A DNA stretch of 64,000 nucleotides, taken from positions 124,001-188,000 of the forward strand of contig NZ_JANADO010000001.1 in assembly GCF_024199845.1 (NCBI RefSeq), read 5' to 3'. Positions 1-8,883 of this stretch are shown piece by piece (position 1 is the stretch's first letter; the number at the start of each line of letters is the position of its first letter). The stretch comes from Bradyrhizobium sp. CCGB12. GTDB taxonomy: Bacteria; Pseudomonadota; Alphaproteobacteria; Rhizobiales; Xanthobacteraceae. The notes under the pieces are model-generated. The model had not been told where the DNA came from, made no database searches, and saw nothing but the letters and a program-made list of their open reading frames with translations. The translations under genes were made by a program, and so were the position numbers.

Positions 1-734
1 TCGACCAGCAGCATGACCGGTGCGGCGAAGCTGGGAACGAGAAAGGCCGCCGGCTCCTGCACGGCGAGAAATGACGTGACGATGCGCCCGACGCCCGAGC
101 CCGGGTGATAGGCAAGATAGGGCAGCGGCGCATCGGCCGTGCCGGGCAGGGCGTAGCGCGGCCTGGCCTTGCCGCGGCGCGCGCCGCGCGACGGCTTCGT
201 CATCGGCGCGCTGATCGGGATCAGGAGATCGCTCGACAGCTCGAAGCGCTGGAAGCGCTCCATGTCGAGCCGCGTCGCTAGCGATGGATGATGATGAGCC
301 AGCAGGAAGTGGGCCTGCGCATCCAGCAACAGTTTTTCGCAGCCCGCAAAATTGGAGGCCACGAGCTGCACGGCGGAGTCTGCCCGCGCGCTGTCGGAAT
401 TGCGGATCCATTCCGGAAAGAAGGTCTGCGACAGCGCGTGCGTGGCCGCAAAGGTGATGGTCTCGGCCTTGAGCCGTGCCACCTCCAGAGCTTCCTCGCG
501 TCCGACCAGAACTCTGCGCAGTACGTCTTCGGCAACGGGGCGAAAGCTCTCGCCGGCCGGTGTCAGCGTGATCGTGTGCGTCGAGCGTTCGAACAGCGGC
601 GTGCCCAGCCACTCCTCGAGCGACCTGATGCGCCGGCTCAGTGCCGGCTGGGTCACATGTCGGCGCTGGGCGGCGCGTGAGAAACCGCCTTCCTCGGCGA
701 TGGCAAGGAAATCCTCCAGCCAGACCAGGTCCAT
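1..734 (-). CDS. LysR-family transcriptional regulator (3' end outside window)
   Basis: The first 244 codons of a LysR-type regulator read leftward; the C-terminal part lies beyond the window. The N-terminus (MDLVWLEDFLAIAEEGGFSR) followed by AAQRRHVTQPALSRRIRSLE is the typical winged helix-turn-helix of the family, covering about residues 1-60. The remainder is the start of the effector-binding domain. The ATG at 734 is chosen because it gives the canonical LysR N-terminus. The gene diverges from the symporter and catabolic run that starts near 869, the usual arrangement for a LysR protein controlling its neighbour. The inducer is unknown; a substrate of the adjacent operon is the natural guess. 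Confidence 0.9.
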   Translation of the reverse strand, partial: MDLVWLEDFLAIAEEGGFSRAAQRRHVTQPALSRRIRSLEEWLGTPLFERSTHTITLTPAGESFRPVAEDVLRRVLVGREEALEVARLKAETITFAATHALSQTFFPEWIRNSDSARADSAVQLVASNFAGCEKLLLDAQAHFLLAHHHPSLATRLDMERFQRFELSSDLLIPISAPMTKPSRGARRGKARPRYALPGTADAPLPYLAYHPGSGVGRIVTSFLAVQEPAAFLVPSFAAPVMLLV

Positions 735-756
735 GATGCCGTTTCGTCCTCAAATC

Positions 757-771
757 ATACCGATACGGCAT
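757..771. promoter_or_regulatory. Candidate LysR-type box (T-N11-A) in the divergent intergenic region
   Basis: ATACCGATACGGCAT is an imperfect inverted repeat (ATACCG / CGGCAT) fitting the T-N11-A signature of LysR-type regulators. It lies 22 bases before the lysR start, between the divergent regulator and symporter genes. The identification is by motif and position only. Confidence 0.4.
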
Positions 772-868
772 TAGCGCCTCGGGCGTCGCTGGTCCAATGT
801 AAACGTCATCACAAAACCAGAACAAGGCGCCACGCCGCATGGCGCGACGATGCGTTGGAGGAAGTCAA

Positions 869-2197
869 TTGCAGATCGCCGCAGCTCCGCTGTCTGAGCC
901 CATCTCGTCAAAGCCCATATCGAGCCCGGCTTCCGAACGGCGCCGCAAGCCGCTCTGGCGCGAGCAATATGTCCTGGTGGTCGCCGGTGCGGCGCTCGGT
1001 GCGCTGCTCGGCGCCCTGTTTCCGGCCTTTGCGGTCGAGCTCAAGCCGCTCGGCGATTGTTTCATCTCGCTGATCAAGATGACGATCGCGCCGCTGATCT
1101 TCCTGGTCGTGGTTACCGGTATCGCCCAGGTCGGCGACATGAAGGCTGTCGGTCGCATCGGCCTCAAGGCCTTCGCCTATTTCGAGGCCGTGACGACCGT
1201 CTGCCTGCTGATCAGCTTCGTCGTCGTGCGCTGGGTACAGCCGGGCGCGGGCGTGGCCCATGCCACCGCGCAGCAGGCCGAGACCGTCGCGCGCTATTCG
1301 CAGGCCCATGTCGGATCACTGTCCGCCTACATCCAGCACATGATCCCGGAGAGCTTTGTCGGCGCATTCGCGGCTGGCGACGTGCTCCAGGTGCTCGTGC
1401 TCGCGCTTCTGTGTGGTATCGGCCTGCTGCTGCTCGGCGAGAAGGCCGCGCCACTGCGGACGGGGCTGGAGCGGATCACCGAACTCGTGTTCAGCGTCGT
1501 CCATGTTGTCGTCGCGCTCGCACCGATCGGCGCGTTCGGCGCCATGGCCTTCACGGTCGCAAAATTTGGCGCCGCCACGCTCTATGCGCTGGCGCTGCTG
1601 GTCGGCACCGCCTGGGCGATGATGGCCTTCTTCATCTTCGTCATTCTCGGCACGATCTGCCGTCTCGCCGGCATCCGCCTGATGGACCTGCTGCGTCTGC
1701 TCCGCAACGAATTGCTCGTCGTGCTCGGTACCTCATCGTCGGAGACCGCGATCCCCGGCATGATGGAGAAGCTGCCGAAGGCGGGCGTCGGGCGCGCGGT
1801 CGCCGGTCTCGTCATTCCCTCCGGCTACTCCTTCAATCTCGACGGCGTCGCGCTGACGTTGCCGCTCTCGACGATGTTCGTCGCCCAGGTCTACGGCATC
1901 GAGCTGACGGCTGCGCAGCAATTGAGCCTGTTCGTGGTGATGCTGTTCACCAGCAAGGGCGCTGCCGGCGTCACAGGCGGCGCATTCGCTGCGCTGGCTG
2001 CGACCGTGATCGCCGCAGGATTGCCGGCTGAGGGCCTGGCGCTGCTGCTCGGCATCGACCGTTTCATGTCGCTGGCCCGCGCCATCACCAACACCATCGG
2101 CAACGCGGTCGCCGCCATCGTGGTCGCGAAATGGGACGGCGAATTCAACCGGGAGGACTGGGCCCGGTCCGCCGCTCAAATCCAGGACGTGAAGTAA
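869..2197 (+). CDS. Dicarboxylate/amino acid:cation symporter (DctA/DAACS family)
   Basis: An inner-membrane secondary transporter of about 442 residues that takes up C4-dicarboxylates or related acids with cations. Multiple hydrophobic segments are visible. Family signatures include the serine-rich loop GTSSSETAIPGMMEKL, GYSFNLDG, and TSKGAAGVTGGAFAALAAT near the C-terminus. I chose the TTG at 869 because GGAGGA at 857-862 sits six bases before it. An in-frame ATG at 839 would add 10 residues but has no ribosome site. The next gene starts 18 bases downstream, so this is probably the first gene of the catabolic operon. It belongs to the DctA family but may not transport succinate, given its context. 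Confidence 0.88.
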   Translation: MQIAAAPLSEPISSKPISSPASERRRKPLWREQYVLVVAGAALGALLGALFPAFAVELKPLGDCFISLIKMTIAPLIFLVVVTGIAQVGDMKAVGRIGLKAFAYFEAVTTVCLLISFVVVRWVQPGAGVAHATAQQAETVARYSQAHVGSLSAYIQHMIPESFVGAFAAGDVLQVLVLALLCGIGLLLLGEKAAPLRTGLERITELVFSVVHVVVALAPIGAFGAMAFTVAKFGAATLYALALLVGTAWAMMAFFIFVILGTICRLAGIRLMDLLRLLRNELLVVLGTSSSETAIPGMMEKLPKAGVGRAVAGLVIPSGYSFNLDGVALTLPLSTMFVAQVYGIELTAAQQLSLFVVMLFTSKGAAGVTGGAFAALAATVIAAGLPAEGLALLLGIDRFMSLARAITNTIGNAVAAIVVAKWDGEFNREDWARSAAQIQDVK

Positions 2198-2215
2198 GGA
2201 TCCAAGGCTTTTAGT

Positions 2216-3265
2216 ATGAAGGCTTCTGATATGGCTACCAACACCAATGAACTGCCCGTCATCGCGCTGACCCCCGGCGACTGCACCGGCATCGGCCCCG
2301 AACAGATCGCGCGCATCCTCTCGGACGACCGGCTCGCGGATGCAGCCCGCCTCGTTGTGGTCGGCGATGCCCGCGTGCTCGAAATGGGCATGGACCATGC
2401 CGGCGTGGAATTGAAGATCGAACGGATTGCCTCCCCCAAGGCGGCCAACTGGAGCCGCGGCACGGTGCAGCTCGTCGATCTCGGCAACACCGATCCCGCC
2501 AAATTCCCGGTCGGAAGGGCCAGCGCCGAATCGGGCCGCCTGACCGGCGAGACGCTGTCGCGCGCGATCGATTTCTCCAAGGCGGGCGAGGTCGACGCAA
2601 TCACCTTCGCGCCGCTCAACAAGCGCGCGATGTTCGACGGCGGCTGGAAGTTTCCCGACGAGCACAAGATGTTCGCGAGCCTGCTCGGCCACAAGACCTA
2701 TTTCTCCGAGATGAACGTGCTCGACGGCCAGTGGATGTCGCGCGTCACGGGGCACCAGTCGCTGCGCGAGGCGCTCGACGGCATCAACCCGGCGAGCATC
2801 ACCGATTCCATCGAGCTGGTTGACCGCATGATGCGCAAGGCCGGCGTCGCCCGCCCGCGGATCGCGGTCGCCGCGCTCAATCCGCATGCCGGCGAGGGCG
2901 GCCTGTTCGGCCGCGATGAGATCGAGATGATCCGCCCCACCGTCGAAGCCGCTGCGAAGACGGGGATTGCCTGTACCGGGCCTTATCCCGCCGACACCGT
3001 TTACGTGCGCGCCTTTGCGGGCGAGTTCGACAGCGTGGTCGCGATGTATCACGACCAGGGCCAGATCGCGACCAAGCTACGCGGCTTCAACCGCGGCGTC
3101 ACCGTCACCGCGGGCCTCGAGACCGTGTTCACGACGCCCTCTCACGGCACCGCGTTCGACATCGTCGGCACGGGCGTCGCCAAGACCGGTGCGCTCGAAA
3201 GCGCGGTCCGGCTCGCGGCACAACTGGTATCGATGAAGGTCAAGGAGGCCGCCCATGCGCACTGA
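2216..3265 (+). CDS. PdxA-family 4-hydroxythreonine-4-phosphate dehydrogenase-like protein
   Basis: A 349-residue NAD-dependent dehydrogenase/decarboxylase of the PdxA family. Family motifs include the N-terminal ALTPGDCTGIGPEQ, NPHAGEGGLFGRDE, the metal-site segment MYHDQGQIATKLRGF, and GTAFDIVGTGVA. True PdxA acts in pyridoxal-phosphate synthesis. Paralogues in catabolic operons (for example the D-threonate type) oxidise other phosphorylated hydroxy acids, and this context, between a symporter and MmgE/PrpD genes, favours such a catabolic role. Two starts are possible (2216, 2231). The 3' end overlaps the next gene by 11 bases, suggesting translational coupling. The substrate cannot be read from the sequence. 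Confidence 0.85.
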   Translation: MKASDMATNTNELPVIALTPGDCTGIGPEQIARILSDDRLADAARLVVVGDARVLEMGMDHAGVELKIERIASPKAANWSRGTVQLVDLGNTDPAKFPVGRASAESGRLTGETLSRAIDFSKAGEVDAITFAPLNKRAMFDGGWKFPDEHKMFASLLGHKTYFSEMNVLDGQWMSRVTGHQSLREALDGINPASITDSIELVDRMMRKAGVARPRIAVAALNPHAGEGGLFGRDEIEMIRPTVEAAAKTGIACTGPYPADTVYVRAFAGEFDSVVAMYHDQGQIATKLRGFNRGVTVTAGLETVFTTPSHGTAFDIVGTGVAKTGALESAVRLAAQLVSMKVKEAAHAH

Positions 3266-4709
3266 TCGCAGGACATTGCTTCAGGCAGCCGCCGCGCTGC
3301 CGCTCGCCACCGCGGGCACCAGCGTGGCCTTTGCGCAGGCGCCGGCGGCTAGTCCCGCTGCGGTCCCATCCAAGGAAGTGACACGCGCGCTGGCACGCTA
3401 TCTCGTGACCGCGACTTACGACGATCTTCCGGCAAATGTGCGCAAGGAGGGCGTCCGTACACTTCTGAACTGGGTCGGCGTCGCCATCGGCGGCTCGCAT
3501 CACGAGACGGTCGACATCGCGGTCTCCGCGCTCGGCCCGTTCTCGGGACCGCAGCAGGCTTCACTGTTCGGACGGCGCGAGCGGTTCGACATCATGAACG
3601 CGGCCTTCATCAACGGCGTGTCGAGCCACATCTTCGACTACGATGACACGCATCTGAAGACGATCATCCATCCGGCCGGACCCGTCGCCTCGGCCATCCT
3701 CGCGCTGGCGGAGATGCAGCCGGTCTCGGGCAAGGAATTTCTGAACGCGCTGGTGCTCGGGGTCGAGACCGAGTGTCGGATCGGCAACTCGGTCTATCCG
3801 AACCACTATGATGTTGGCTGGCACATCACCGGCACGGCCGGCGTGTTCGGCTCGGCCGCAGCCGTCGGCAAGCTCTTGAAGCTGAACGAGCAGCAGATGA
3901 CGTGGGCGCTCGGCCTGGCCGCCTCGCAACCGGTGGGCCTGCGTGAATCCTTCGGCTCGATGAACAAGAGCTTCAATCCGGGCCGCGCCGCCTCCAGCGG
4001 CATCTTCGCGGCGATCCTGGCCTCGAAGAATTTTACGTCGTCCGACGCGATGATCGAGGCCAAGCGCGGCTGGGCTAATACCATCAGCACCAAGCAGGAC
4101 TACAACGAGATCCTGGGCGACCTCGGCAAGCGTTACGAAGCCGCGCTCAATACCTACAAGCCGTTCGCCTGCGGCATCGTCATGCATCCGGCGATCGATG
4201 CGGCGGTCCAGCTCCGTAACGAGAGCAAGGTGACCGCGGACCAGATCGAGCGGATCGACCTCAAGGTCCACCCGCTGGTTTTAGAGCTGACCGGCAAGAA
4301 AACGCCAAGCCGGGGCCTCGAAGGAAAGTTCAGCATCTACCATGCGGTCGCGGTGGCGATCGTCGAGGGCGCCGGCGGTGAGAAGCAATTCAGCGACCGC
4401 GCCGTGACCGATCCGACGGTCGTTGCGCTCCGCGGCAAGGTCGTTCCTGTGATCACGCCGGGTATCAAGCCGGAGCAGGTCGATCTCACCATCGTGCTCA
4501 AGGACGGCCGCAAGCTGAACCGGTACATCGAGCACGCGATCGGCAGCGCCGAAAAGCCCATGACCGACAAGCAACTCGAGACAAAGTGTTCGGACCTTGC
4601 CGACGGCATCATTCCCGCCGCGATGATCCGGCACGTGATTGACGCCTGCTGGAACGTCGAGAACCTGCCGAACGCGGCGGAGATCGCAAAGATGTCGGTC
4701 GCGTCCTGA
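3255..4709 (+). CDS. MmgE/PrpD family protein with Tat-type signal peptide
   Basis: A 484-residue protein of the MmgE/PrpD superfamily, which includes 2-methylcitrate dehydratase and cis-aconitate decarboxylase. The family fold is recognisable from LVTATYDDLPANVRKEGVRT, SSHIFDYDDTHLKTIIHPAG and the C-terminal MTDKQLETKCSDLADGIIP. The N-terminus MRTDRRTLLQ followed by a hydrophobic alanine-rich stretch and AFAQ at about residue 28 is a twin-arginine leader, so the enzyme is predicted to fold in the cytoplasm and be exported. That is unusual for this family. AAGGAGG lies just before the ATG at 3255. A second, diverged family member follows 17 bases later. Its substrate is unknown. Confidence 0.88.
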   Translation: MRTDRRTLLQAAAALPLATAGTSVAFAQAPAASPAAVPSKEVTRALARYLVTATYDDLPANVRKEGVRTLLNWVGVAIGGSHHETVDIAVSALGPFSGPQQASLFGRRERFDIMNAAFINGVSSHIFDYDDTHLKTIIHPAGPVASAILALAEMQPVSGKEFLNALVLGVETECRIGNSVYPNHYDVGWHITGTAGVFGSAAAVGKLLKLNEQQMTWALGLAASQPVGLRESFGSMNKSFNPGRAASSGIFAAILASKNFTSSDAMIEAKRGWANTISTKQDYNEILGDLGKRYEAALNTYKPFACGIVMHPAIDAAVQLRNESKVTADQIERIDLKVHPLVLELTGKKTPSRGLEGKFSIYHAVAVAIVEGAGGEKQFSDRAVTDPTVVALRGKVVPVITPGIKPEQVDLTIVLKDGRKLNRYIEHAIGSAEKPMTDKQLETKCSDLADGIIPAAMIRHVIDACWNVENLPNAAEIAKMSVAS

Positions 4710-4726
4710 CCGCGAGGGAGAGCAGC

Positions 4727-6163
4727 ATGCCGTCACGCCGTCGTTTCCTGCAATCCGCCGGCTCGGTTGCCGCTCTCGCCGCCACTCGCGGCCGTGTGGC
4801 TCTCGCAGCGGGGCCCGGCGTGACCGAGCGCCTTGCCCGCTACATGGTCGCCGCGCGCGATCAGGAGTTACCGGAGCAGGTGCTGCGCGAGTGCAGGCAC
4901 CGCATTCTCGATACGTTCGGCGCGATGATCTCGGGCTCGCGGATGAAGCCGGGTGAGATGGCGTTGAAGTATGTCCGCACGCTTGGCGGCGATACGCAGG
5001 CGTCCGTCATCGGCTCCGATGTCCGGACCACGGCGGTCAACGCGGCGTTGGCGAACGCGATGTGTGCGCATGCCGACGAGACCGATGATTTCGAGCCCGT
5101 CACCAAGGCGCATCCGGGATGTTCGGTGGTGCCGGCCGCACTCGCCTTCGGCGAGCGCGAGCATCGCAGCGGGCAGGCGTTCATTCGCGCGGTCGCGCTC
5201 GGTTATGACCTGACCTGCCGCCTGCTGATGGCGCTGGGTCCCGATCTCGTCCGTGGCTCGCATCGTAGCGCCGAGGGAACATCCTCGACCTTCGGCGCGC
5301 TCGGCGCTGCCGCATCACTGGCCCGGCTTGATGAAAAAGGGATGCGCTATGCCATCTCCTATTCGTCGCAGCAGGTCTCCGGCCTGTGGAGCTGGGTCAA
5401 GGATCATGACCACATCGAGAAGGCCTTCGATTTCGCCGGCATGGGCGCCCGTAACGGCGTCATGGCCGTCGACATGGTGAAGGCCGGCCTGACCGGCGTC
5501 GACGACGTGCTCGACGGCACGCACAATCTCTTCATCGCGTTGTCGACCGATCCGAAGCCGGAGGAGATGGTGAAGGATCTCGGCAAGCGGTTCTATGTCA
5601 CGGAGACGGCAATCAAGACCTTCTCGGTCGGCTATCCCATCCAGTCGCCGCTGGATGCGACACTATCGTTGCGCAAGCAATACAGCCTCACGCCAGATAA
5701 CGTTCGTAGCATCCTGGTCAAGCTGCCGACCGATGCGATGGGAATTGTGGGCGAGAGCGCGATGCCGGACGTCAATTGCCAGCACCTCGTGGCTGTTGCG
5801 CTGGTCAAGGGCGCCGTGTCGTTCAACGACAGTCACGACGTCGCGCTGATGCATGACCCGATAATTCTGGCGCAGCGCGCCAAGGTGACGCTCGCCGGCG
5901 ACAAGGGGCTGATGGACCCGGCCGCACCGCGCGGCGCCGTCGTCGAAGTGACACTGACCGATGGCAGGAAGGTCGAGCACTTCACGAAGTATCCGCCCGG
6001 CACCAAGGAGAATCCGCTGAGTACGGAGGCAGTGGCGGCCAAGACGCGGGATCTGATTGCACCTGTATTGGGCACTGACAGGGCCGAGAAGCTGATCGAT
6101 CAGATCGGCAATCTCGAACGGCTTGACGACGTCGGCAAGTTGAGGCCATTGCTGACGGCGTGA
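4727..6163 (+). CDS. Second MmgE/PrpD family protein with Tat-type signal peptide
   Basis: A 478-residue MmgE/PrpD protein, related to but clearly diverged from the one just upstream. It shares the sequence pattern around HADETDDFEPVTKAHPGCSV, which matches the HIFDYDDT...HPAG region of its neighbour. The N-terminus MPSRRRFLQSAGSVAALAA is a near-ideal twin-arginine motif (SRRRFLQ), followed by an alanine-rich stretch ending near ALAAG, so export by Tat is predicted. The start at 4727 is preceded by GAGGGAGAG. The tandem pair might act as partners or on two related substrates. I cannot say which dehydration or decarboxylation they perform. Confidence 0.88.
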   Translation: MPSRRRFLQSAGSVAALAATRGRVALAAGPGVTERLARYMVAARDQELPEQVLRECRHRILDTFGAMISGSRMKPGEMALKYVRTLGGDTQASVIGSDVRTTAVNAALANAMCAHADETDDFEPVTKAHPGCSVVPAALAFGEREHRSGQAFIRAVALGYDLTCRLLMALGPDLVRGSHRSAEGTSSTFGALGAAASLARLDEKGMRYAISYSSQQVSGLWSWVKDHDHIEKAFDFAGMGARNGVMAVDMVKAGLTGVDDVLDGTHNLFIALSTDPKPEEMVKDLGKRFYVTETAIKTFSVGYPIQSPLDATLSLRKQYSLTPDNVRSILVKLPTDAMGIVGESAMPDVNCQHLVAVALVKGAVSFNDSHDVALMHDPIILAQRAKVTLAGDKGLMDPAAPRGAVVEVTLTDGRKVEHFTKYPPGTKENPLSTEAVAAKTRDLIAPVLGTDRAEKLIDQIGNLERLDDVGKLRPLLTA

Positions 6164-6203
6164 TGAATCAATCAACAACAATACAAACATCAAGGAAGTG
6201 CCC

Positions 6204-7175
6204 ATGCGCGGGGTTATGCGACGCACCGTTCTGGCCGCCTGCGCGGCCGTTCTGTTCTCCGGCTTTGCGAGTGCGCAGGACTACCCCTCCCGACCCGTCA
6301 AGATCGTCGTGCCGTTCCCGGCCGGCGGCTCCAACGACATCATCGCCCGCATCGTCGCGCAGAAGCTGACTGAGCGGAACGGCCAGACCTTCCTGGTGGA
6401 GAACCGTAGCGGCGCCGGCGGCAATATCGGTGCCGAGGCGGTCGCGAGCGCCGAGCCCGACGGCTACACCTTGCTGCTGACCGCACCGCCCCCGCTCACC
6501 ATCAACGGCTCCCTCTACAAGAAGCTGCCGTTCGATCCCGCAAAGGCCTTTGCGCCGGTGGCGCTGATCGCCTCCGTGCCGATCGTCCTGGTCGTCAATC
6601 CCTCAGTGCCGGCCAAGAACGTCGGCGAACTGATTGCGCTTGCCAAGGCCAAGCCGGGGACGCTGAATTTCGGCTCGTCCGGCATCGGCTCGACCAATCA
6701 TCTGGCCGGCGAGCTGCTCAAGAGCATGGCCGGCATCGATATCGTCCATGTGCCTTATCGTGGCGCGGCACCGGCGATGAACGATCTGCTCGCGGGCCAG
6801 ATCCCCTTCATGTTCGACAACATGCCGGCGGTGCTGCCGCAGGTGCAGGGCAAGGCCATCAACGCGATCGCCGTCGCGGGCGCAAGACGCGCAGAGGCTT
6901 TGTCCGACGTGCCCGTTCTCGCGGAGACCATCCCGGGCTTCGAGGCCTCCTCCTGGTTCGGACTGGTGGCGCCGGCCAAGACGCCTCAGCCCGCGCTTGC
7001 CAAGCTGAGCGGTGAGCTCGAATCCATCCTGAAGATGCCTGACGTCAAGAAGCGGCTTGCGGAGCTCGGGGCCGAGCCCGGCACGGTGTTCGGGGAAGCA
7101 TTCGGTCGGTTCATGACGGACGAAACCGCGAAGTGGGGCAAGATCATCAAGGCCTCCGGCGCCATCGTCGATTAA
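6204..7175 (+). CDS. Tripartite tricarboxylate transporter (Bug/TctC family) substrate-binding protein
   Basis: A 323-residue periplasmic solute-binding protein of the Bug family. A Sec signal peptide (hydrophobic residues ending in FASAQ) is followed by the family hallmark YPSRPVKIVVPFPAGGSNDI, then VENRSGAGGNIGAE and the VPYRGAAPAMNDLLAGQI ligand-loop region. The ATG at 6204 is chosen for AAGGAAG at 6190-6196. No TctA/TctB membrane subunits are nearby, which is common for Bug genes, so it may work with a distant transporter or present ligand to periplasmic enzymes. Its place behind two Tat-exported enzymes supports handling of the same organic acid. Confidence 0.9.
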   Translation: MRGVMRRTVLAACAAVLFSGFASAQDYPSRPVKIVVPFPAGGSNDIIARIVAQKLTERNGQTFLVENRSGAGGNIGAEAVASAEPDGYTLLLTAPPPLTINGSLYKKLPFDPAKAFAPVALIASVPIVLVVNPSVPAKNVGELIALAKAKPGTLNFGSSGIGSTNHLAGELLKSMAGIDIVHVPYRGAAPAMNDLLAGQIPFMFDNMPAVLPQVQGKAINAIAVAGARRAEALSDVPVLAETIPGFEASSWFGLVAPAKTPQPALAKLSGELESILKMPDVKKRLAELGAEPGTVFGEAFGRFMTDETAKWGKIIKASGAIVD

Positions 7176-7192
7176 CGGGTTAGGACAGCGTC

Positions 7193-7981
7193 ATGGATCT
7201 GAATCTGGGCGACAAGGTTGCCGTCGTCACCGGCGGCAGCATCGGCATCGGCCGCGCAATCGCCGCCGAGCTTGCGCGCGAGCAGGCGCATGTCGTAATC
7301 GTCGCGCGCGACGCCGAACGGCTTGCGGCGTCGGCGCGGGCCATGTCGCGGGATACGGGACGGCGCGTGATCGCCTGTGCCGGCGACATGACCACGCCCG
7401 ACGACATCGCGCGCGCGATGGATACGGCGCGCGAGGCTTTCGGCCGCGTCGATATCCTCGTCAACAATGCCGGCGCCTCGCCAATGGGTCGGATCGCGGA
7501 CACGCCGGATGCGACGTGGGCCAAGTCGATCGAGCTGAAGCTGCTCGGCTACATGCGCTGCGCCCGCAATGTCCTGCCGGGCATGCGTGACCGGCGCTGG
7601 GGCCGGGTCATCAACATCATCGGCCGCAGCGGGCACCAGCCGCGTGCGGCCTATATGGCCGGCGGCGCGGTCAATGCGGCGCTGCTGAACTTCACGCTGG
7701 CGCTGGCCGAGGAATGCGCGCCGGACAATGTGCTGGTCACGGGCGTCAATCCCGGACCGGTGCAGACCGATCGCTGGGACAGCCTGATCTCGCAGGGCGC
7801 GGCGATCTCGGGTCAGGATCAGGGCGCGACCAATGCCACCGCGATCGCCTCGGTTCCGCTCGGGCGGGTCGGGCAGCCGCACGAGGTATCCGGCCTCGTC
7901 GCGTTCCTCTGTTCAGACCGCGCATCCTTCATTACTGGTACCTGCATCAATGTCGATGGCGGTGGGACGAGGTGCATCTGA
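7193..7981 (+). CDS. SDR-family oxidoreductase with non-canonical active site
   Basis: A 262-residue short-chain dehydrogenase/reductase. The Rossmann glycine motif TGGSIGIGRA lies near residues 13-22 and NNAG near 91-94. Ser146 and Tyr154 can be aligned to the catalytic Ser and Tyr, but the Lys expected four residues after the Tyr is Gly158 (reading YMAGG). This resembles an SDR subgroup with a GGA-NAALL motif rather than YxxxK. The C-terminus ITGTCINVDGGGTRCI is classical. The stop overlaps the next ATG by one base (TGATG). Likely an NAD(P)-dependent enzyme on a hydroxy or keto acid of the pathway, though activity should not be assumed. Confidence 0.85.
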   Translation: MDLNLGDKVAVVTGGSIGIGRAIAAELAREQAHVVIVARDAERLAASARAMSRDTGRRVIACAGDMTTPDDIARAMDTAREAFGRVDILVNNAGASPMGRIADTPDATWAKSIELKLLGYMRCARNVLPGMRDRRWGRVINIIGRSGHQPRAAYMAGGAVNAALLNFTLALAEECAPDNVLVTGVNPGPVQTDRWDSLISQGAAISGQDQGATNATAIASVPLGRVGQPHEVSGLVAFLCSDRASFITGTCINVDGGGTRCI

Positions 7982-8799
7982 TGGCTAGCGAACTGCGGAA
8001 GATCGGTGTCAGCGAGGATTGCGAGCTTGCGGTTCGCATCGACGATTATCTGCTGCCATGGGACACCAAGCCGCCGGTCGTGATGCTGCACGGGCTCGCC
8101 GAGAGCGGTGAGGCGTTCCGGCGCTGGGTGCCTTACTTCGCCACGCATCATCTGGTGGTGCGCCCCGATCTCCGAGGCTACGGCGATTCGACGCCGATGC
8201 AGGGCACCTATGCTTATCGTTTCGCCGGACTTGGCGACGACGTCATCCGAATGCTCGACGCGCTGAAGCTCGACCGCGTGTTCCTGATCGGTGGCAAGAT
8301 CGGCGGGACGCTGGCGATGCATCTGACGGCGAAACATCCGGATCGTGTGATCGCGGTCGCCGCGGTCGGTGCGCCGGCGTCGCTGACCTCGTTCAACGAG
8401 CGGGCGCCGACCTGGCGCAAGCAGATCCGCGAGCAGGGCGTCGAGGCCTGGGTGCGCGAGACCACGGCCGGCCGGCTCGGCTCGTCGCTGCCGCCGGAAG
8501 CGCTCGACTGGTGGATCAAGCTGATGTCAAAAACAAAGGCCTCGACGCTGGAGGCGTTCCTCCAGATGGTGCCGACGGTCGATGTCACCGGCGAGCTTCC
8601 TTCGATCAAGCGTCCGGCGCTGGTGATCACCACGACCGGCTCGGGGCTCGGTGACGTTGCCTCCGTGAAGGCGTGGCAGGAGACGATCCCGGGCGCGAAG
8701 CTCGAAGTGCTGCCCGGCGATTCCTATCACGTCGCCGCCACCGACCCGGACGTCTGCGCGCAGAAGGTTCGTGCGTTCTTCGATCGCATCGCGACCTGA
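7981..8799 (+). CDS. Alpha/beta-hydrolase fold protein lacking the nucleophilic serine
   Basis: A 272-residue alpha/beta-hydrolase-fold protein. The oxyanion region VVMLHGLAESGEAF, the RPDLRGYGDS strand-loop and a C-terminal GDSYHVAATDP histidine are all recognisable. At the nucleophile elbow, where the family reads GxSxG, this protein reads GGKIGG, placing Lys106 at the serine position; the codon (aag) is unambiguous. A serine-hydrolase mechanism is therefore not expected. It could be a cofactor-free lyase or dioxygenase-like member, a binding protein or an inactive relative. It is translationally coupled to the upstream SDR by a one-base overlap. Confidence 0.82.
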   Translation: MASELRKIGVSEDCELAVRIDDYLLPWDTKPPVVMLHGLAESGEAFRRWVPYFATHHLVVRPDLRGYGDSTPMQGTYAYRFAGLGDDVIRMLDALKLDRVFLIGGKIGGTLAMHLTAKHPDRVIAVAAVGAPASLTSFNERAPTWRKQIREQGVEAWVRETTAGRLGSSLPPEALDWWIKLMSKTKASTLEAFLQMVPTVDVTGELPSIKRPALVITTTGSGLGDVASVKAWQETIPGAKLEVLPGDSYHVAATDPDVCAQKVRAFFDRIAT

Positions 8800-8883
8800 G
8801 AGGTAAGGACAGGCATTGGCCGGCCCTTCGTTTGGTTCTAAGACTGGCGTCCGGCAAGAAACGAAAACCAGGGAGTGAAGCCA

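Noticed and set aside
1733..3052. Minus-strand frame opposite the symporter and PdxA-family genes
   Set aside because: Antisense shadow; the plus-strand genes carry clear family motifs.
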